From: Entomortierella parvispora
Lineage: Eukaryota; Mortierellomycota; Mortierellomycetes; Mortierellales; Mortierellaceae
DNA: 64,000 bases
Reading direction: 5' to 3'
Assembly (NCBI GenBank): GCA_963573315.1
Contig: OY752142.1
Span: forward strand, 248,001 to 312,000
Shown here: piece after piece, positions 10,481-22,653 of the stretch
How the letters are laid out: every line of letters begins with the position of its first letter
Numbering within the stretch: the stretch's first letter is position 1
Notes under the pieces: model-generated
The model's database searches: none
What the model saw: the letters and a program-made list of their open reading frames with translations, nothing else
What the model was told of the DNA's origin: nothing
Translations under genes and position numbers: made by a program

Positions 10481-11712
10481 GTCCTCGCTGGGTCAGTACC
10501 ACAATATCTGTCTTTGTCTCTCGTCCACACTAGAAATACATATTCAGTGCCAAGATGCAACACCTCGCCAGAACGTGTTGAAGCCAAGGATGACGCCCCC
10601 AAACCAGCAGCTCTACCACTTGCATCCCATATGCACCCCATATAACCAGCGGTCAGACATGGCCCCGAGAAACAAGTGACAGTGGCGCGAAAACCAAGAC
10701 TGGAGAGGGGACTCAACCAGGGTGTCCTCAGATCCCCTGATCATCGTGGCGGAAGAACAGTTGTCCTCAATGCTTGACCAGTTTGCAGGAGTCAATGGCC
10801 CGCGTCCCAATGCTCCCATACGATGTGCGCACACACTCGACCAATCACGACTACACTTACCGATGCGCAACTGAACAGATAAAGCGGGGATGCGAGTGGT
10901 GGCGGGTAGCGGAAATTGAAGGAAGAAGGGTGCGATCGAGAAGGGAGCAGGAACATGCTTGACATGACATCACTGACATGCGAACAATGGGTACTGTAAC
11001 AGGGTGGCTTAGACAGCAAGCAAAAGACGAACGCCCCATTCCACGCCGCGTGTCGACGCGTGTTGTCCGTGTCCTAGCCGCTGCCTTGCACATTTGTATC
11101 TTTGTGTCCTTCGTGAACTAACCTCCGATCGTCAAAATGCTCGGAGCAATCACTATTCCACGCGGACAAGCAGATGAGGGAGCAGCTCCATCTGTCCATC
11201 TGTCCATCTGCATCCTTCCACAGTGAGATTTCCTCTCGGAAGAAAAATGTTTGCTGCTTTCTCCGACTGCTCCATCCTGTGCATCTCTCGTCACACCCAA
11301 GATAGAAGGATTTTCTTGAAGTGGTCCATTGTGTACAGTACGTACATCGAGGATCATTGAAGAGATATGGTAAAGGGCAGCGGCTTCTCATGGAGTCGTT
11401 GTCTCTCTTCAGCCCAGGAAAACCATTCATGATTGTCTAGCTGTCGGCTTGGGAGTCGACGCTGTAAGAGCGCCGCTTCTCTTTGTCGTAAGATGGTATT
11501 ATTTAAAGAATGGTACGATGGGATTACAGAATTTTATTGTCATCGCTGCATGTCCTGCATGCGGTACGGCGCCCGCACTTCTCTTTCACAGAGTGAGGAG
11601 TTTTGAGTTGGGAATAGAACGGGAAACGGGGATGACCAATAAAATCACAGTAATGTTTTCGTGAGCATGCGTCAACTGAAAATTTCAGTAAATGCCAGAC
11701 ACGGATGGGTAT
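10481..11712. other. Intergenic, no supported gene
   Basis: Some of this may be further ARG8 relic too diverged to recognise by eye. No frame with signal peptide, domain motif or plausible splicing was found. A CATCTGTC triplet repeat occurs near 11190-11210. Confidence 0.3.
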
Positions 11713-11998
11713 CTAGTTGCACTCGCAGCAGACGCCGCAAGACTCGCGGGCGCAGCCATTGGGGCAGTTAGGAAAGTTGGGGAAGCAAATGGCAAGGCAG
11801 TTACGTTCAACCCTGATTGCAAAGAAAAGCACTCGTCAGCATGCTGAACATAGAGAGTAGAGAACACTAAAAAAAAAAAAGAACAATAGATATCACTTAC
11901 AGATGGTTCTCCATTTCTGGCTTTGGCAAGGCAGAAGAGGTAGAGGCGATGGCCAAGACAGCCAATGTAAAGGCGAGAATAGCAGAGGTAGCTTTCAT
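11713..11998 (-). CDS. Secreted 8-cysteine peptide precursor (paralogue 1)
   Basis: Two exons: 11998-11901 and 11812-11713, joined in phase 2 across an 88-bp intron (GTAAGT ... CAG). 65 aa. Residues 1-23 are a signal peptide (MKATSAILAFTLAVLAIAST...). A short acidic pro-segment leads to a cysteine-rich domain with pattern C-x3-C-x6-C-x3-C-x4-C-x2-CC-x-C. The conserved NCPNGCA core and the position and phase of the intron match the paralogue at 12684-12997. The size and spacing are those of a secreted defensin-like or effector peptide stabilised by four disulfides. The equivalent of the paralogue's KR processing site is ER here, so Kex2 cleavage is less certain. Activity (antimicrobial, signalling or other) cannot be told from sequence. 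Confidence 0.8.
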
Positions 11999-12683
11999 GG
12001 TTGTAAGAGAGTGGTTGTTGATGAGGGAGATGTCTGGATTTTATGAAAAAGGAGGGAAGTTTGGTGGGAGGAGAGGCGGAATTTAAAGGAAAGCCAAGAA
12101 CAAACTGAACAGAGAACCTTCAGGGTCATCTCGGGTAATCCCTCACGATAACTTTTTCCTTCAAAAAGAGAGAACGATCGTCTCTGCAAGAAATGATCTT
12201 TTTTCGGCTGCGCCGTCCATCGGCCAGTAAAGTCCAACAATTCCTGCCACAAGGTCACAAGGATGCAATGCTGACTGTAAATGGATTTGAAGGGTTCAGA
12301 GCCTTCGGTCTTCGGTCTAGTCTACTGCGGACATTCTACTTCCGATGACCCGAATAATCAACAGGCGTTGTTCATTAACTCACGCACCCCCGTGGGACAT
12401 GTTTTGGACTAACCTAATCCACCCCTTTTTTTACCCTAGCCCTGTGGCGCCGCTGAGCCGTGTGAAACAGAGCCCAGTTTATAGCTACAGCTGAAGCGGC
12501 GTCGTGCAAACAATGGCGCTCCCCTTGTGCTCCATCGTCTCCAAACTGTACTACACTTTTTTTTCCATCTTTGGACACAAACTGCTTCCTCCAGATACAT
12601 AAATACTCGTCATTTGTCACCATACGGACTGCAATTCTTCTTTTCTTCCAGTCCTCCACCTCTCTCCTCACCAAGAACACATC
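11999..12683. promoter_or_regulatory. Shared divergent promoter region of the two cysteine-rich peptide genes
   Basis: 685 bp separate the two start codons. On the minus side CATAAAATCC (12045-12036) and a TTTAAA further up are TATA candidates. On the plus side ATACATAAATAC (12595-12606) lies about 80 bp before the ATG, followed by a pyrimidine-rich leader. No other coding sequence is supported between them. Confidence 0.45.
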
Positions 12684-12997
12684 ATGAAAGTCACCACCGC
12701 TGTTTTCGCCTTCACGCTGGCCTGCCTGGCCGTTTTGTCTTCTTCGAACGCCACGCCAGTCTCTGAGCAGCATCTGCAAGTCGATTTGATTTCTTTTTGA
12801 ACTTAACTGTTCGATTAAAGAGAATGAGGAGAGCAGAGAAAGAATAACTTGCAGACTATCTGACCGTCCACTGCTCCTTGTCTCTTCTTAATAGTGAGAA
12901 GAGAAGATGTCTTGCCCTTTGCGAGCCCGTTTTCACCAACTGCCCCAACGGTTGCGCCCACAAGGATTGCTTCGGCAACTGCTGCGCGTGCCTCTAA
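12684..12997 (+). CDS. Secreted 8-cysteine peptide precursor with Kex2-type site (paralogue 2)
   Basis: Two exons: 12684-12775 and 12895-12997, phase 2. The intron begins GCAAGT, a GC-AG intron; the paralogue has GTAAGT at the same codon position, so the donor changed from GT to GC while the rest of the donor consensus stayed perfect. 64 aa: signal peptide MKVTTAVFAFTLACLAVLSS, short pro-segment ending EKR|R, a good Kex2-type site, then a 29-residue cysteine-rich peptide with C-x3-C-x6-C-x3-C-x4-C-x3-CC-x-C. Mature product would be about 3 kDa with up to four disulfides. Family unknown to me; defensin-like in size only. Confidence 0.82.
12776..12894 (+). other. GC-AG intron
   Basis: 119-bp intron starting GCAAGT and ending AATAG. 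No GT donor nearby gives an open frame into the cysteine-rich exon, and the orthologous position in the paralogue is GTAAGT, which supports the GC donor. Confidence 0.7.
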
Positions 12998-13746
12998 AGT
13001 CAGATATTGTTTGCTGACAGAATAAAAAAAGATAGGAGAGAGATGACCCGCTGGTGAAGATCTCTCCTCATTTCTCAGCACTCTAGTGTACGCCAAGGTT
13101 GGTATTGTAGACCAACAGTCTAACAGTAACCCACAATTCAGCACGCTACGCTGAAGTATTGAAGTTTGAACTATACATTAGTTTACCTTCGAAAAAGGCT
13201 CTTCTTTATTACTGTCCCATGGGCTGATTCTATCAAAATCGGACATGGTCGCACAAAAAAAAAAAATTCACGGGAACTAGAAGGAAAAGTGTATTCGAGA
13301 GACAACAGGCAGGCGGTTACCACGTTCTAGGCCTTACGACGCGCGTCAGACTGGACAACTAGAAGGCTTCTCGACAATCCCACTGAAGATCCTGACGGCA
13401 ATTGCATTCGAGCCAAATTGACACAAGGTGTGGTTTTGTCGGTTGCTTGAAGAGGGTTTCGAAAGGAATGTTAGCTTTAAGGCAGAGGAAGGTACATCAC
13501 GCGTTTTCAACATTTTCTTTTCCGTTACTGTGCGCTCAGCCGCACGGCTTGTCCCCTAGCCGTTGGTTTCGTTTTTCAACGCAAGGCTACGTCTAGATGA
13601 AGAATAAGGCCATAGAGTTATACCTTACCTTTGTTCCCCAGCCCATCCCTGAAACGTTCAAGGAGACAGGCAGTTACCCCAACTTATAAAAGGGACTGAC
13701 TGTCTTCGCCAATTGAATCAGATCAAGCGGAAATTTCAGTACAGTT
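12998..13746. other. Intergenic, no supported gene
   Basis: 3' flank of the plus-strand peptide gene (AATAAAA at about 13020) and 3' flank of the minus-strand gene ending at 13747. No further coding signal was seen. Confidence 0.35.
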
Positions 13747-15061
13747 TCAACATGGAGCACCAATCTCAATGGCACGCACCAGCATCCTCCCGATATGTCT
13801 CAACCTGTACGTGCCCATGGAATCCATGGCAAAGAACGTGATCCTGCCCTGAAAGGATGTTGACCCAAAGAAAGTCAGGCGCTTTCTTCCGTTGTGCTCC
13901 GTACCTGAAGAAGGTACCGAGGTTGGAACGCGGCGGGTATGAGAAGGTGGTTGAAATCCTTGGTTATAAAGTTGTGATGCGTGTGACGATTCTCGTAACG
14001 GAACCCCCATTACTTGCGAACGTTGTACAGGCGTAGGTTGCCGGATTGACACAGCATGGCGCTGCAACGGCCGATTGATTGTACCACCTGCTGCAGGAAG
14101 AATGCCTGTGATGGCGACTCCTCCAAAGCCAGCAGGCGTGATAACAGGGGGCCCATTAAGCGAACGCGATGATGACACAACACCGCCCGAAGGCAAGACA
14201 GAAAATCTCTGTTCCGTATTGATCGCCAAAAAGTTTTTTCCTGCGAGCTGATGTCCCATACCCACAGTTTGTTGGGTAGCCATTGTCATCGCTGAGTTCG
14301 ACGATCCTACTCCTGGCCCAAGTGTGACCATAGTTTCTTCCAACATTTGAACAGGCGCACTCCCTTGCTTTTCTGGTTCCGCCCTATTTGACACATCCTT
14401 GGCAGCTCTCGGTCGACTGTCACGGGCTTTGATGTCATCGTCTACACTGACCAACTCCCGCGCCAACTTGGAAAGTTGTGTTTCAGTCCATTCCTTGTCA
14501 TCAGATTGAGAAAGAAATTGTCCAGACTCCTCCTCTCAAGAATGATGCGTTCGTAGAGGGAATGCAGTGATACGGACGCAACACCTCTTAATTCCGGCTC
14601 CACTTTAGCTAGATCTGCCGCCATTTCCTTGAATCCTGGTCCCTCCCTGTTAAGGGAAAAGGTGAACATGGTATCCCACTGCTGTGCTCGCTTCCGGAGG
14701 TTCTTGCAAAGGAATAGGTCAGCTCGAAATATGTGCTCACAATTCTTGCTATTAGGCTAAAATTGTAACAGACGGAAGGGACCGGTGGAGGCCCTATCAC
14801 CGTCTTCTGTATTTTCCGACTCTAGAGCTAGGGCAGACAGGACAAAAATCTCATTGGCTCTTCAGACAATAAACTTGCGTACTGCCATCAGATCAAAAAA
14901 CTAGAAAAGTAGCGCACCCTTTGGGTATGTCTTGGCCATTAACTGTGCTGCGTTGGGTGGATCTTTGAAGATTCGGGTGAAGTAGTCTCTATTTTCAAGA
15001 GAAGATGCAGCCGGAAGGTACTCAAACTTTCTGTTCTTTGTATGCGGCCCTGGCTCTGTTG
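13747..15061 (-). CDS. Unrecognised minus-strand gene, exon structure unresolved (possibly degenerate)
   Basis: Three coding-like segments lie in order on the minus strand. Segment 1 starts with an ATG at 15061 and runs to about 14910 (MSTEPGPHTKNRKFEYLPAA..., charged and aromatic). Segment 2 follows an AATAG acceptor at about 14750 and reads through charged helical sequence (CEHIFRADLFLCKNLRKRAQ) to about 14530. Segment 3, in another frame, runs from about 14540 to a stop at 13747; it begins with acidic/Gln-rich helix and becomes a Ser/Pro/Thr-rich low-complexity tail. Joining 1 to 2 needs a weak donor and joining 2 to 3 needs either an intron of 50 bp or less, or a frameshift. So either I have missed splice sites or the gene is broken. 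No domain recognised. Confidence 0.4.
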
Positions 15062-15399
15062 ACATTGATGTTGAATGAGTGGATGAGTGGAGCAAAAGTT
15101 TGGGCATTGAAGAACAATGGGTGTATAGGTAGGTGGTGATGATCAAGTGGAAATGGAAATGAAGTGGGAATGAGACCCAAAAAAAGTGATTTGGTGACAA
15201 ATCGCAGTCCTGTTTTCCATTTGTGCTGCACATGTGGTGCACAGCCACTTCCATCCCCATCACCCATGCCAAGTACTCAAGAAGTTGAGAAGAGAGGTGG
15301 AGGGGTTTTATTTTTTGGGAGGTGAGTTGGATGGGAGCAAACATGGTGTAAAGTATCGATGGATGTCCAGAGATCGGTGGCTTAGTCAGCCAAGAGAGA

Positions 15400-15890
15400 A
15401 GAGCGCTGCCGCGGCATGTCGCTCGTATTTCGAGTGCCTATGGTACCATCTCCTCTTCTTCTGGTTTGAGCTGCCTCCCTTCTTTCACCCCAGCCTTCAC
15501 CTTCACCGCCCCCGCGCCATTCTTATTCCTTGCCACCAACGTGTTCACCACAGGACGGGACCAAGAGGGGAGTGTTTTTTTTCTTCGTCTTTTGTGTGAC
15601 CAAGGCCACCTCTCGTATCAAATCTCCGTGGGAACAGGGGCAAAGGAGGCATGCTCGCTATCTTATCCCCCACTTTCTCTTTCCCCCTTTTCCTCCTCTT
15701 TTTCCACTTCTACTTCCACTTTATCTTCTTCCTCTCCTTCCTCCTCAAGATCGATCTTTACCTGCCGATCACAAAAGGCTTTCGTAAGAGCCCACTCTCA
15801 CCAGAATCATAGCAGGACGTTTCTCACGATCACACAACTTGTTTGCTGACTCTGTTTTTGCTTTTGACAAACATCAATAGTATTCACAAC
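15400..15890 (+). promoter_or_regulatory. Leader of NACHT-WD40 copy B, with 5'UTR intron
   Basis: This stretch is homologous to the leaders of copies C (30260-30752) and D (about 48690-49180). Shared landmarks are a CGCGCCATTCTTATTC-like motif near 15510, a long CT-rich block, ACAAAAGGCTTTC, and then an intron 15784-15880 (GTAAGAG ... AATAG) ending 10 bases before the ATG at 15891. Conservation across three copies shows that promoter, leader and intron were duplicated with the genes. Confidence 0.6.
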
Positions 15891-18800
15891 ATGCCGCCCT
15901 GGTACAAACGAGTCCTGCCCTCGGATGAAGCCCTCACCCGCGCAAACTCCCACTTTGAGAATGCTCGCAACACAACAGACCGACGACAAGCCCAGAAGCA
16001 TTGCGACGAGGCCAAAGAGGCGCTGGAAAGGATGGACATCTCAAAGAGCGTCAAGGATAGGGACCGGATCATGGTTGCTTACCGCGAGCATGGCAAAATA
16101 CTTGAAAAGTTAGGACTTGGCGATGAAGCACAGCTCAGTTATAACAAAGCCGACGAATTGAGGTATAGCTGACGTCGATTGCATCGAGTGTCTACAATCA
16201 TCAAGGAGGACGAGATTATCATAATAATATTTGCTCCCTCTCTCTTGGACATTATTGGTAAAACAGCGGATCAGAGTGCGACAGTGCCGCCCTTGTCCGT
16301 TGATACCACCCTCACCTTGATACCCTCTCCAGCGTCTGCATCCACTTCAATTGGCTCCCCTGACGTTACCTCGATCTGCAACAAGAAAACTATTATCTCG
16401 ACCATATTTACAAAGGATCGTCCACCGCCCATCAGAGAGTATACATTTCCAGGACCAGATCAGCGCCTTATTAGCACCCGTCAGCTTGCTCTTTGTCTCG
16501 CACTCTTGCAAGTATCATCATCGTCTCTGGACAGTCTCACTCCAGAAGCTCGCGAATGGCTGAGAGCCACAGAAAAGAACCAGGACGAAAAGGACAGACT
16601 CAGGACTCTGGCGACAGATATCATTCGCGTGTTTGTTCGAGATGAACTAAAGGACAGGATGGCCATAGCCGAGGTCGTGTGTCTGGCTGCTGTGCTCGAA
16701 AAAGGCGACTTTCGATCCCTTCTCTCCCTGCTGGTCAATGACATCAAGGATTCTCTTCTTCTGGATGTCCAGGCTTTGGAAGGACTTGCGCACTTGATCC
16801 ATAATGCAACTCCTGGATACCTCGAAGCTGATGATCTTGTCAAGATCTTAGAGCTTTTGAATACCCGCCTCCAAGAGACATTCCAGCAGTCGCCACAGCA
16901 CATATACGAGCTGACCACCACGGCGTCGCGTGTCCTCGATGCTATGGCGGACTGCAATATCCAGGGTCTTGACCGCGTCAAGTTGCATGAACCTCTTCTT
17001 TCGTATCTGGAGCAATTGAAGGCCAACAAGGATCCGTATATCGTATACCAAGCAGCATACGCCTACAAGGCATTGATGTGTGTCCCTGACGACGAAGAGC
17101 CATGGCAGGCAGCATTGCGACGATCGGGGGCCATCATCAAGGGCGTGGGAGGTCTGGCAAGTGCGATCAAGGGGTTGAATATCGTTGAGTTCATCAATGG
17201 ACTAAGCACTATCCAGGAAGGATTTCAGGGAGCAGGTCAATTTTTCTCACTAGCCCAGGATGCATACAACGGCTTGACGTCGCTGAAGGAGAGTGGCCAA
17301 GGATTGCTAGAGTTGCTCAAGAATGGACTCAGTTTCAGCCACAAACGTGCCTGGTACGCAGCCTTGCGAGGCGCTGACTCCTTAATCCAACATGGGGAGC
17401 TGACCAAGTTCAAGACACTCATCTGCGAAGCTCCTTGTTGCCGAGATCTGGCATTTCAATGGGGTATCTGCCAACGACTCGAATACCTAGCGGCAGACAC
17501 AGGGCATGATGATGGATCCAGGAAGGACGCAATTGCGTTGTTAGGGGAAGTGTACTGGAACGATGAAGAATGAGGCCAGGAGCCACGTATCAAGCAATGT
17601 ATTTTGGACATTCTATCGCGACTGTCTCAATCTCCTGGAAACGGCGGTAAAGGATGAGCGTGATTCATGATATTCGAGTCATCAGATAGTGCCGAGCTTT
17701 GCAATATTGCAACTGTTACTCATACTCCTGTTTCCATTCTTGCTTGCTCCTACTACAGGATCGATAAACATTTCCGCTGGTGACCTTTTGAGGGACCTTG
17801 CAACAGACGGCAATGAGAAAAAGCGAGATCTCTATATCGCATGTATTCAAAAAGGGTCAAGTCCTCACTCTCGAAAAGTTGCCACACCTCTTCCCGATTC
17901 ATCTTTCCTGATTGACAAGATTCAAAACAAGCCCTCGGTTGAGCCTGCTCTACGACAGTATCAGCGCCATCGACTTCAAGAACAAGAACAACGGCATGCA
18001 GTCTACATCTCTCCACAGGCCAAGGCAACCCGTGAATCATCCAATGATGATCTCTTTGATCTGACTACGATGGTTAACGAGTTCATAGATGGTGAAGGTA
18101 ATGCGAAGGTACTGCTGCTTCTTGGGGATTCTGGAGCCGGAAAATCGACATTCAATCTGGAATTCGAGAAATGTCTCTGGGAGGCCTACAACACGGACAA
18201 GAGATGGATCCCTGTCTATGTCACGTTGCCTGCAATTGACAGACCAGAGGAGGACCTTATCGCCAAGCAACTGCGAAGATATGACTTCACCGAAGACCAG
18301 ATCCATGAACTCAAGTCTTATCGGCAATTTGTGCTGATCTGTGATGGATACGACGAGTGTCAGAAGAAGGACAACCTCTACAACGACAATCGACTGAGCC
18401 AGCCTGGACAGTGGAACGTCAAGATGGTGATCAGCTGCAGGAGTGAGTTCCTTGGATCCGACTATCGTCTATTCTTCCAACCAGGCGGCCGTAATGACAG
18501 AAGAGGGGCTATGCAACTCCAGGAAGCTGTTATTGCTCCGTTCAGTATGATGAAGATCAGCGACTATATCCGAAGCTACGTCTCAAAGTATCCATCAACA
18601 GGTGACACTGCCTGGGGTGCAGATAACTATGAGAACACGATCAAGAATATTCCAAACCTTCAAGAGCTCGTCAGGAACCCCTTCCTGTTATCTTTGGCTC
18701 TTGAAGTGTTGCCACAGTTGGTCGACCTATCCAAGGACCTTACAACCAGCAAGGTCTCTAGGGTTACCCTGTACGATCAATTCGTGGAGCAATGGATCGA

Positions 18801-21579
18801 ACGAGGTTAAAAACGATTGATTGAGCGACTGGAGACGACCACGCAACATTAGAGATCCTGTCGGAGGATGGCTTTACACAGAACACCATCGGATTTGTGA
18901 AGAATTTGGCAGTCGCTATTTTTGAGAAGCAGGACGGAAAGCCCGTGATCGACTACTCCCCTATACGAGACAAAGCGGGTTGGAAAGCGGAATTTTTCGG
19001 TCATGGCGATGGCAAAAACTTGTTGAGAGAGGCGAGTCCTCTCAGTCGCACTGGCAGCCAATACCGATTTATCCATCGATCTGTTCTGGAGTATGGACTA
19101 GCGCGAGCAGTTCATGAGCCTCACCCTTCTGGATCGAGTTTGGAAGACTCTATGGAGCAGTTAAGTTTACAAGATGCAAATGAAGATGATTCGGTCACAG
19201 AAAACTCGCCAATGTTCCGAAAAAGTTATGTACACGAGCCTTCAGTAATCAACTTCTTGTCCGAGCGGGTCCAACAAAGTACCGAGTTCAAGGATCAACT
19301 TCACTTGTTCATTGAATGGTCGAAAACAGACGATCGATTCAGTCAAGCTGCTGCCAACGCGATCACTATTTTGGTTCGATCAGGAATACGGTTCAATGGC
19401 GCGGATTTGAGGGGAATACGAATTCCTGGTGCTGATCTGAGTGGTGGGGAGTTCGATTCAACCAATCTCCAAGGAGCAGATCTGGGAATACCGTTCTTTA
19501 GAACGTCTGGATGCGTCAAACTGACTTAAGTGATTCGCAGATGGAGGGTGTCGTATTCGGGCAATTGCCATATCTTCAGATAGAAGATTGGAATATGGTG
19601 ACACGTTGTGTGATCTCGCCTGATGGAAAGAATTTGGCCATTGTACTTTTCAATGGCAATAGATCAATCCGCATGTATGATACGGCGACATGGGACAGAG
19701 TCGACTTTTTGGGCAACACTAGTGCAGTCAGGAGTTTGCACAGCAATGAATCTGGATCTGAACTGAACGACTGTTCCAACGCGGCGAGCAATGACCCAGA
19801 CGCCATGAGCGACGAACCCAAGGACGTAACTTCTGCGCAATATTCCCCCTGCGGCCAGCAAATAGTCTTAGGGAGCGCGAGTGGGTCTGTATGGTTGTGG
19901 CATACAGAAACTGGCACTGCAAAATCGATTTTGAGTGGCCATACTAACATGATCACTTCAGTGGCGATTTCCCCAGATGGGAGGCAGATCGCCTCTGGCA
20001 GTGGAGACTGCACTGTGCTACTGTGGATTGCAGAGACCGGTGCTCTTAGTTTTATTTTGAGGGGTCATACGGAGGAAGTCAGTTCTGTGGTATTTTCGCC
20101 CAACGGCCAGCAGATTGCCTCTGGGAGTTGGGACGAGACGGTCCGATTATGGGATGCTCGAACTGGCGCTCCTTGCTCAATCTTCAATGGCCATACCGGT
20201 TTCGTGAGTTCGGTGGCGTACTCTCCCAACAGCCAACAGATCGCCTCCGGCAGTGGCGACAAAACTGTGCGACTGTGGGACGCGCAAACGGGTGCTCTTG
20301 GTTCCATCTTGGGCGGCTACACCGGCTGGGTCAATTCTGTGGCATTTTCTCCCAATGGCCGGCAGATCGCCTCGGGCAGTGACGACAGGACTGTGCCATC
20401 GTGGGATGTACAAACCGGTTCTCCTGTCTCCATCTTGAGCGGCCACAAGGACAGAGTACTATCGGTGACCTATTCTCCCTGTGGCCAGCGGATTGCATCG
20501 GGCAGCTATGACAGTACTGTGCGACTGTGGCATTCTCACATCGGTGCCCAAGAACTCACATGGAGCGGCCATACCGCCGGTGTTTTATCTGTGGCGGGTT
20601 CTCCCAGTAGTCGTAAAATCGTTTCCGGCAGTGAAGATAAGACGGTGCGACTATGGGATGTGCAGATAGGAGCTCTTTCTTTGTCTCTGATAGGTCACAC
20701 GGATAGCGTGAGGTCTGTTGCTTATTCTCCCAACGGGCAGCAGGTAGCCTCCTCCAGTGATGATAACACTGTGCGACTATGGGATGCTCAGACTGGCATT
20801 CTTACCCATACCTTGACAGGCCATTGCAATTGGGTCACTTCGGTCGCATACACTCCCTGCGGCCAGCAGATCGCCTCTGGCGGTTATGACGGCCTTGTGC
20901 AACTATGGGATGTGGTGACCGGCGCTTGTACCCATACCTTGGGTGGCCATACCGGTGTAGTTTTAACTGTGACGTGCTCTCCAAGCGGCCAGCAGATCGC
21001 TTCAGGAAGTTCTGACATGACTGCACGAGTGTGGGATGTAGCGACTGCCACTCTTAGCCATACCTGAGTGGCCATTCCCATTCTGTGTGTTCTGTAGCAT
21101 TCTCCACTTGCGGTAGGCAGATCGCCTCAGGAAGTCGCGACTACACGGTGCGACTCTGGAATGCACAAACTGGTGCATTCTGCCTCACATTGAGCGGTCA
21201 CACTGGAACTGTTACCTCTGTGTCTTTTTCCACAAACGGCGAGTTGCTCGCATCAGGTTGTGAAGGCGAGACTGTACGACTATGGGGTCCAGATTCAGGT
21301 CAATGTTTGGCTGTACTGAGTGGCTTTCAGGACTCCGTCAACGGTGTCATTTGGATGGACGATAGATATTTCGCGGTTGCCTGCAATGACAAATCTGTTA
21401 GCTCTTGGAGGGTTGCAAAGGAAGAAAATGAGGTTCGTGCGTGCCTGCACTGGCGATCTGGCCTGAAGAAGCTCGTGTTGACGAATGCTTCTATTCAGGG
21501 AGTACAGGCATTGAGTGAGATGAACGCGCGACTATTCCAGCAGTAGCAGAAGGCTGTGGACAGCTGGTATAGTTCTTGA
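15891..21579 (+). pseudogene. NACHT - pentapeptide - WD40 gene copy B, multiply disrupted
   Basis: Same plan as copy C. Exon 1 (from 15891) encodes a TPR-like helical domain starting MPPWYKR. Exon 2 encodes an ARM-like helical domain. Exon 3 (from about 17760) encodes NACHT (Walker A GDSGAGKST, Walker B VLICDGYDEC), pentapeptides and 14 WD40 blades. Lesions relative to C and D: the acceptor before KTxGQSATV reads GG instead of AG (about 16259); TGG to TGA at 17571-17573; the donor of the next intron is GA instead of GT (about 17654); CAG to TAA at 18808-18810; a 7-bp deletion at about 18827; 1-bp deletions at about 19481 and about 21066; CAG/CAT to TAG at 21544-21546. With at least eight independent lesions it cannot give a full-length protein, though the N-terminal exon and several blocks stay open. 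Confidence 0.9.
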
Positions 21580-21626
21580 CCTTTGACGCTTGGGGCTAGA
21601 ATTTATTTCCCCCCTTTACTATGTGC

Positions 21627-21632
21627 AATAAA
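21627..21632 (+). terminator. Poly(A) signal of copy B
   Basis: AATAAA about 48 bases after the ancestral stop codon position, in the same context (CAATAAACG) as the signal of gene A. Confidence 0.4.
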
Positions 21633-22089
21633 CGTATTAATCGAGGAACATTGACAGCATCGGCCGAGACTTCCTCGGATTGAGAGATGTGGTAGATAAA
21701 ACCCTGTGATTTTGTGACAATGGGATTTCAAAATGTGATGAGCTTTGGCTCAAGAATAACCAGGGGGCAGTTGTATCTGCATGTGACTCGAAGAATTTTG
21801 TTTTTCTTCTCAGGTTGTGCCAACTCGTACGTGACGATCTTATAGCTAGGACGGGGAGTGTATGTTAGTCACTTTCACGCTTGATCGTGATGGTGACAGA
21901 GAACAAGAGGAGGGACGGGTAAAGAGATCGCATGGTTGCGGATACAGACGCGTTCCCATCCCAGGATGTGCATTCAAACCTCTACATAAGGTTTACAAAA
22001 AGCGTGATTTCGACAGGTGCCGATGCTTGTCGATCAGAGTAACTCAATGCAGGGACACAGTTTTTTCTATACTACCAAAAAAAATTAGG

Positions 22090-22463
22090 CCCCCAGTACT
22101 AAACCCGTGCAGTTTTTGAACCATCACTTGCCAAGTTCAAGATCTGGGGCCTTGGTACTTTGGATCCAGGTCGTCCTCAAGTGCCCCTTGCGACTCATGC
22201 CATCTGGGGCCCGGGATCCTAGTCATGATCTCGAGCATCATCACTTCAAAGTTTGACCCAAGTCCCAATGTTGAACGTCGACCCCTCACTTGGGGCACTT
22301 TTTCGGTGGCAAGATCAAGAGCTGGGGCTCCGGTACCCTGGATCTAGGTCATTCTCAGTGGCGGATTTCGAATAATACCATTGGGAACTCAAGCTCTTAA
22401 TCAAGATCTCGAGCATCATGAGATCAAAGTGGGTCCCAAGGTGGTCTCCCGTGCTAGAGCCAT
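22090..22463. repeat. Dispersed repeat R1, copy a
   Basis: About 370 bp that recurs at 26185-26560 and 26594-26978. Shared blocks include TTTTTGAACCATCACTTG, TACTTTGGATCCAGGTCGTC, GATCTCGAGCATC and CCCGTGCTAGAGC. Each copy holds internal near-repeats of the GATCTCGAGCATCxTxAxxTCAAAG block, so the unit itself seems to be an old dimer. It has no coding potential and no terminal inverted repeats that I can see. Confidence 0.7.
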
Positions 22464-22494
22464 TTTAGCCCATCCGTCTCTTTTCCCCGCCCTG

Positions 22495-22653
22495 CTCTTC
22501 CCTGCCCTTGCTCTTTCACTCCACTTGCTCTTCCCCTGCCCTTGCTCTGTCACTCCCCTTGCTCTTTCACTCCCCTTGCTCTTTCACTCCCCTTGCTCTT
22601 TCACTCCCCTTGCTCTTTCACTCCCATTGCTCTTTCACTCCCCTTGCTCTTTC
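22495..22653 (+). repeat. 17-bp minisatellite (CTCTTTCACTCCCCTTG)n
   Basis: About eight to nine copies of a 17-bp CT-rich unit, several identical. A related unit (CCCTGCCCTTGCTCTTT) reappears at 22852-23045, so the two arrays flank a 200-bp spacer upstream of the small secreted protein gene at 23246. Confidence 0.85.

Noticed and set aside
15466..15849. Plus-strand frames in the leader of copy B
   Set aside because: The CT-rich leader is conserved as DNA with copies C and D but not as a shared reading frame.
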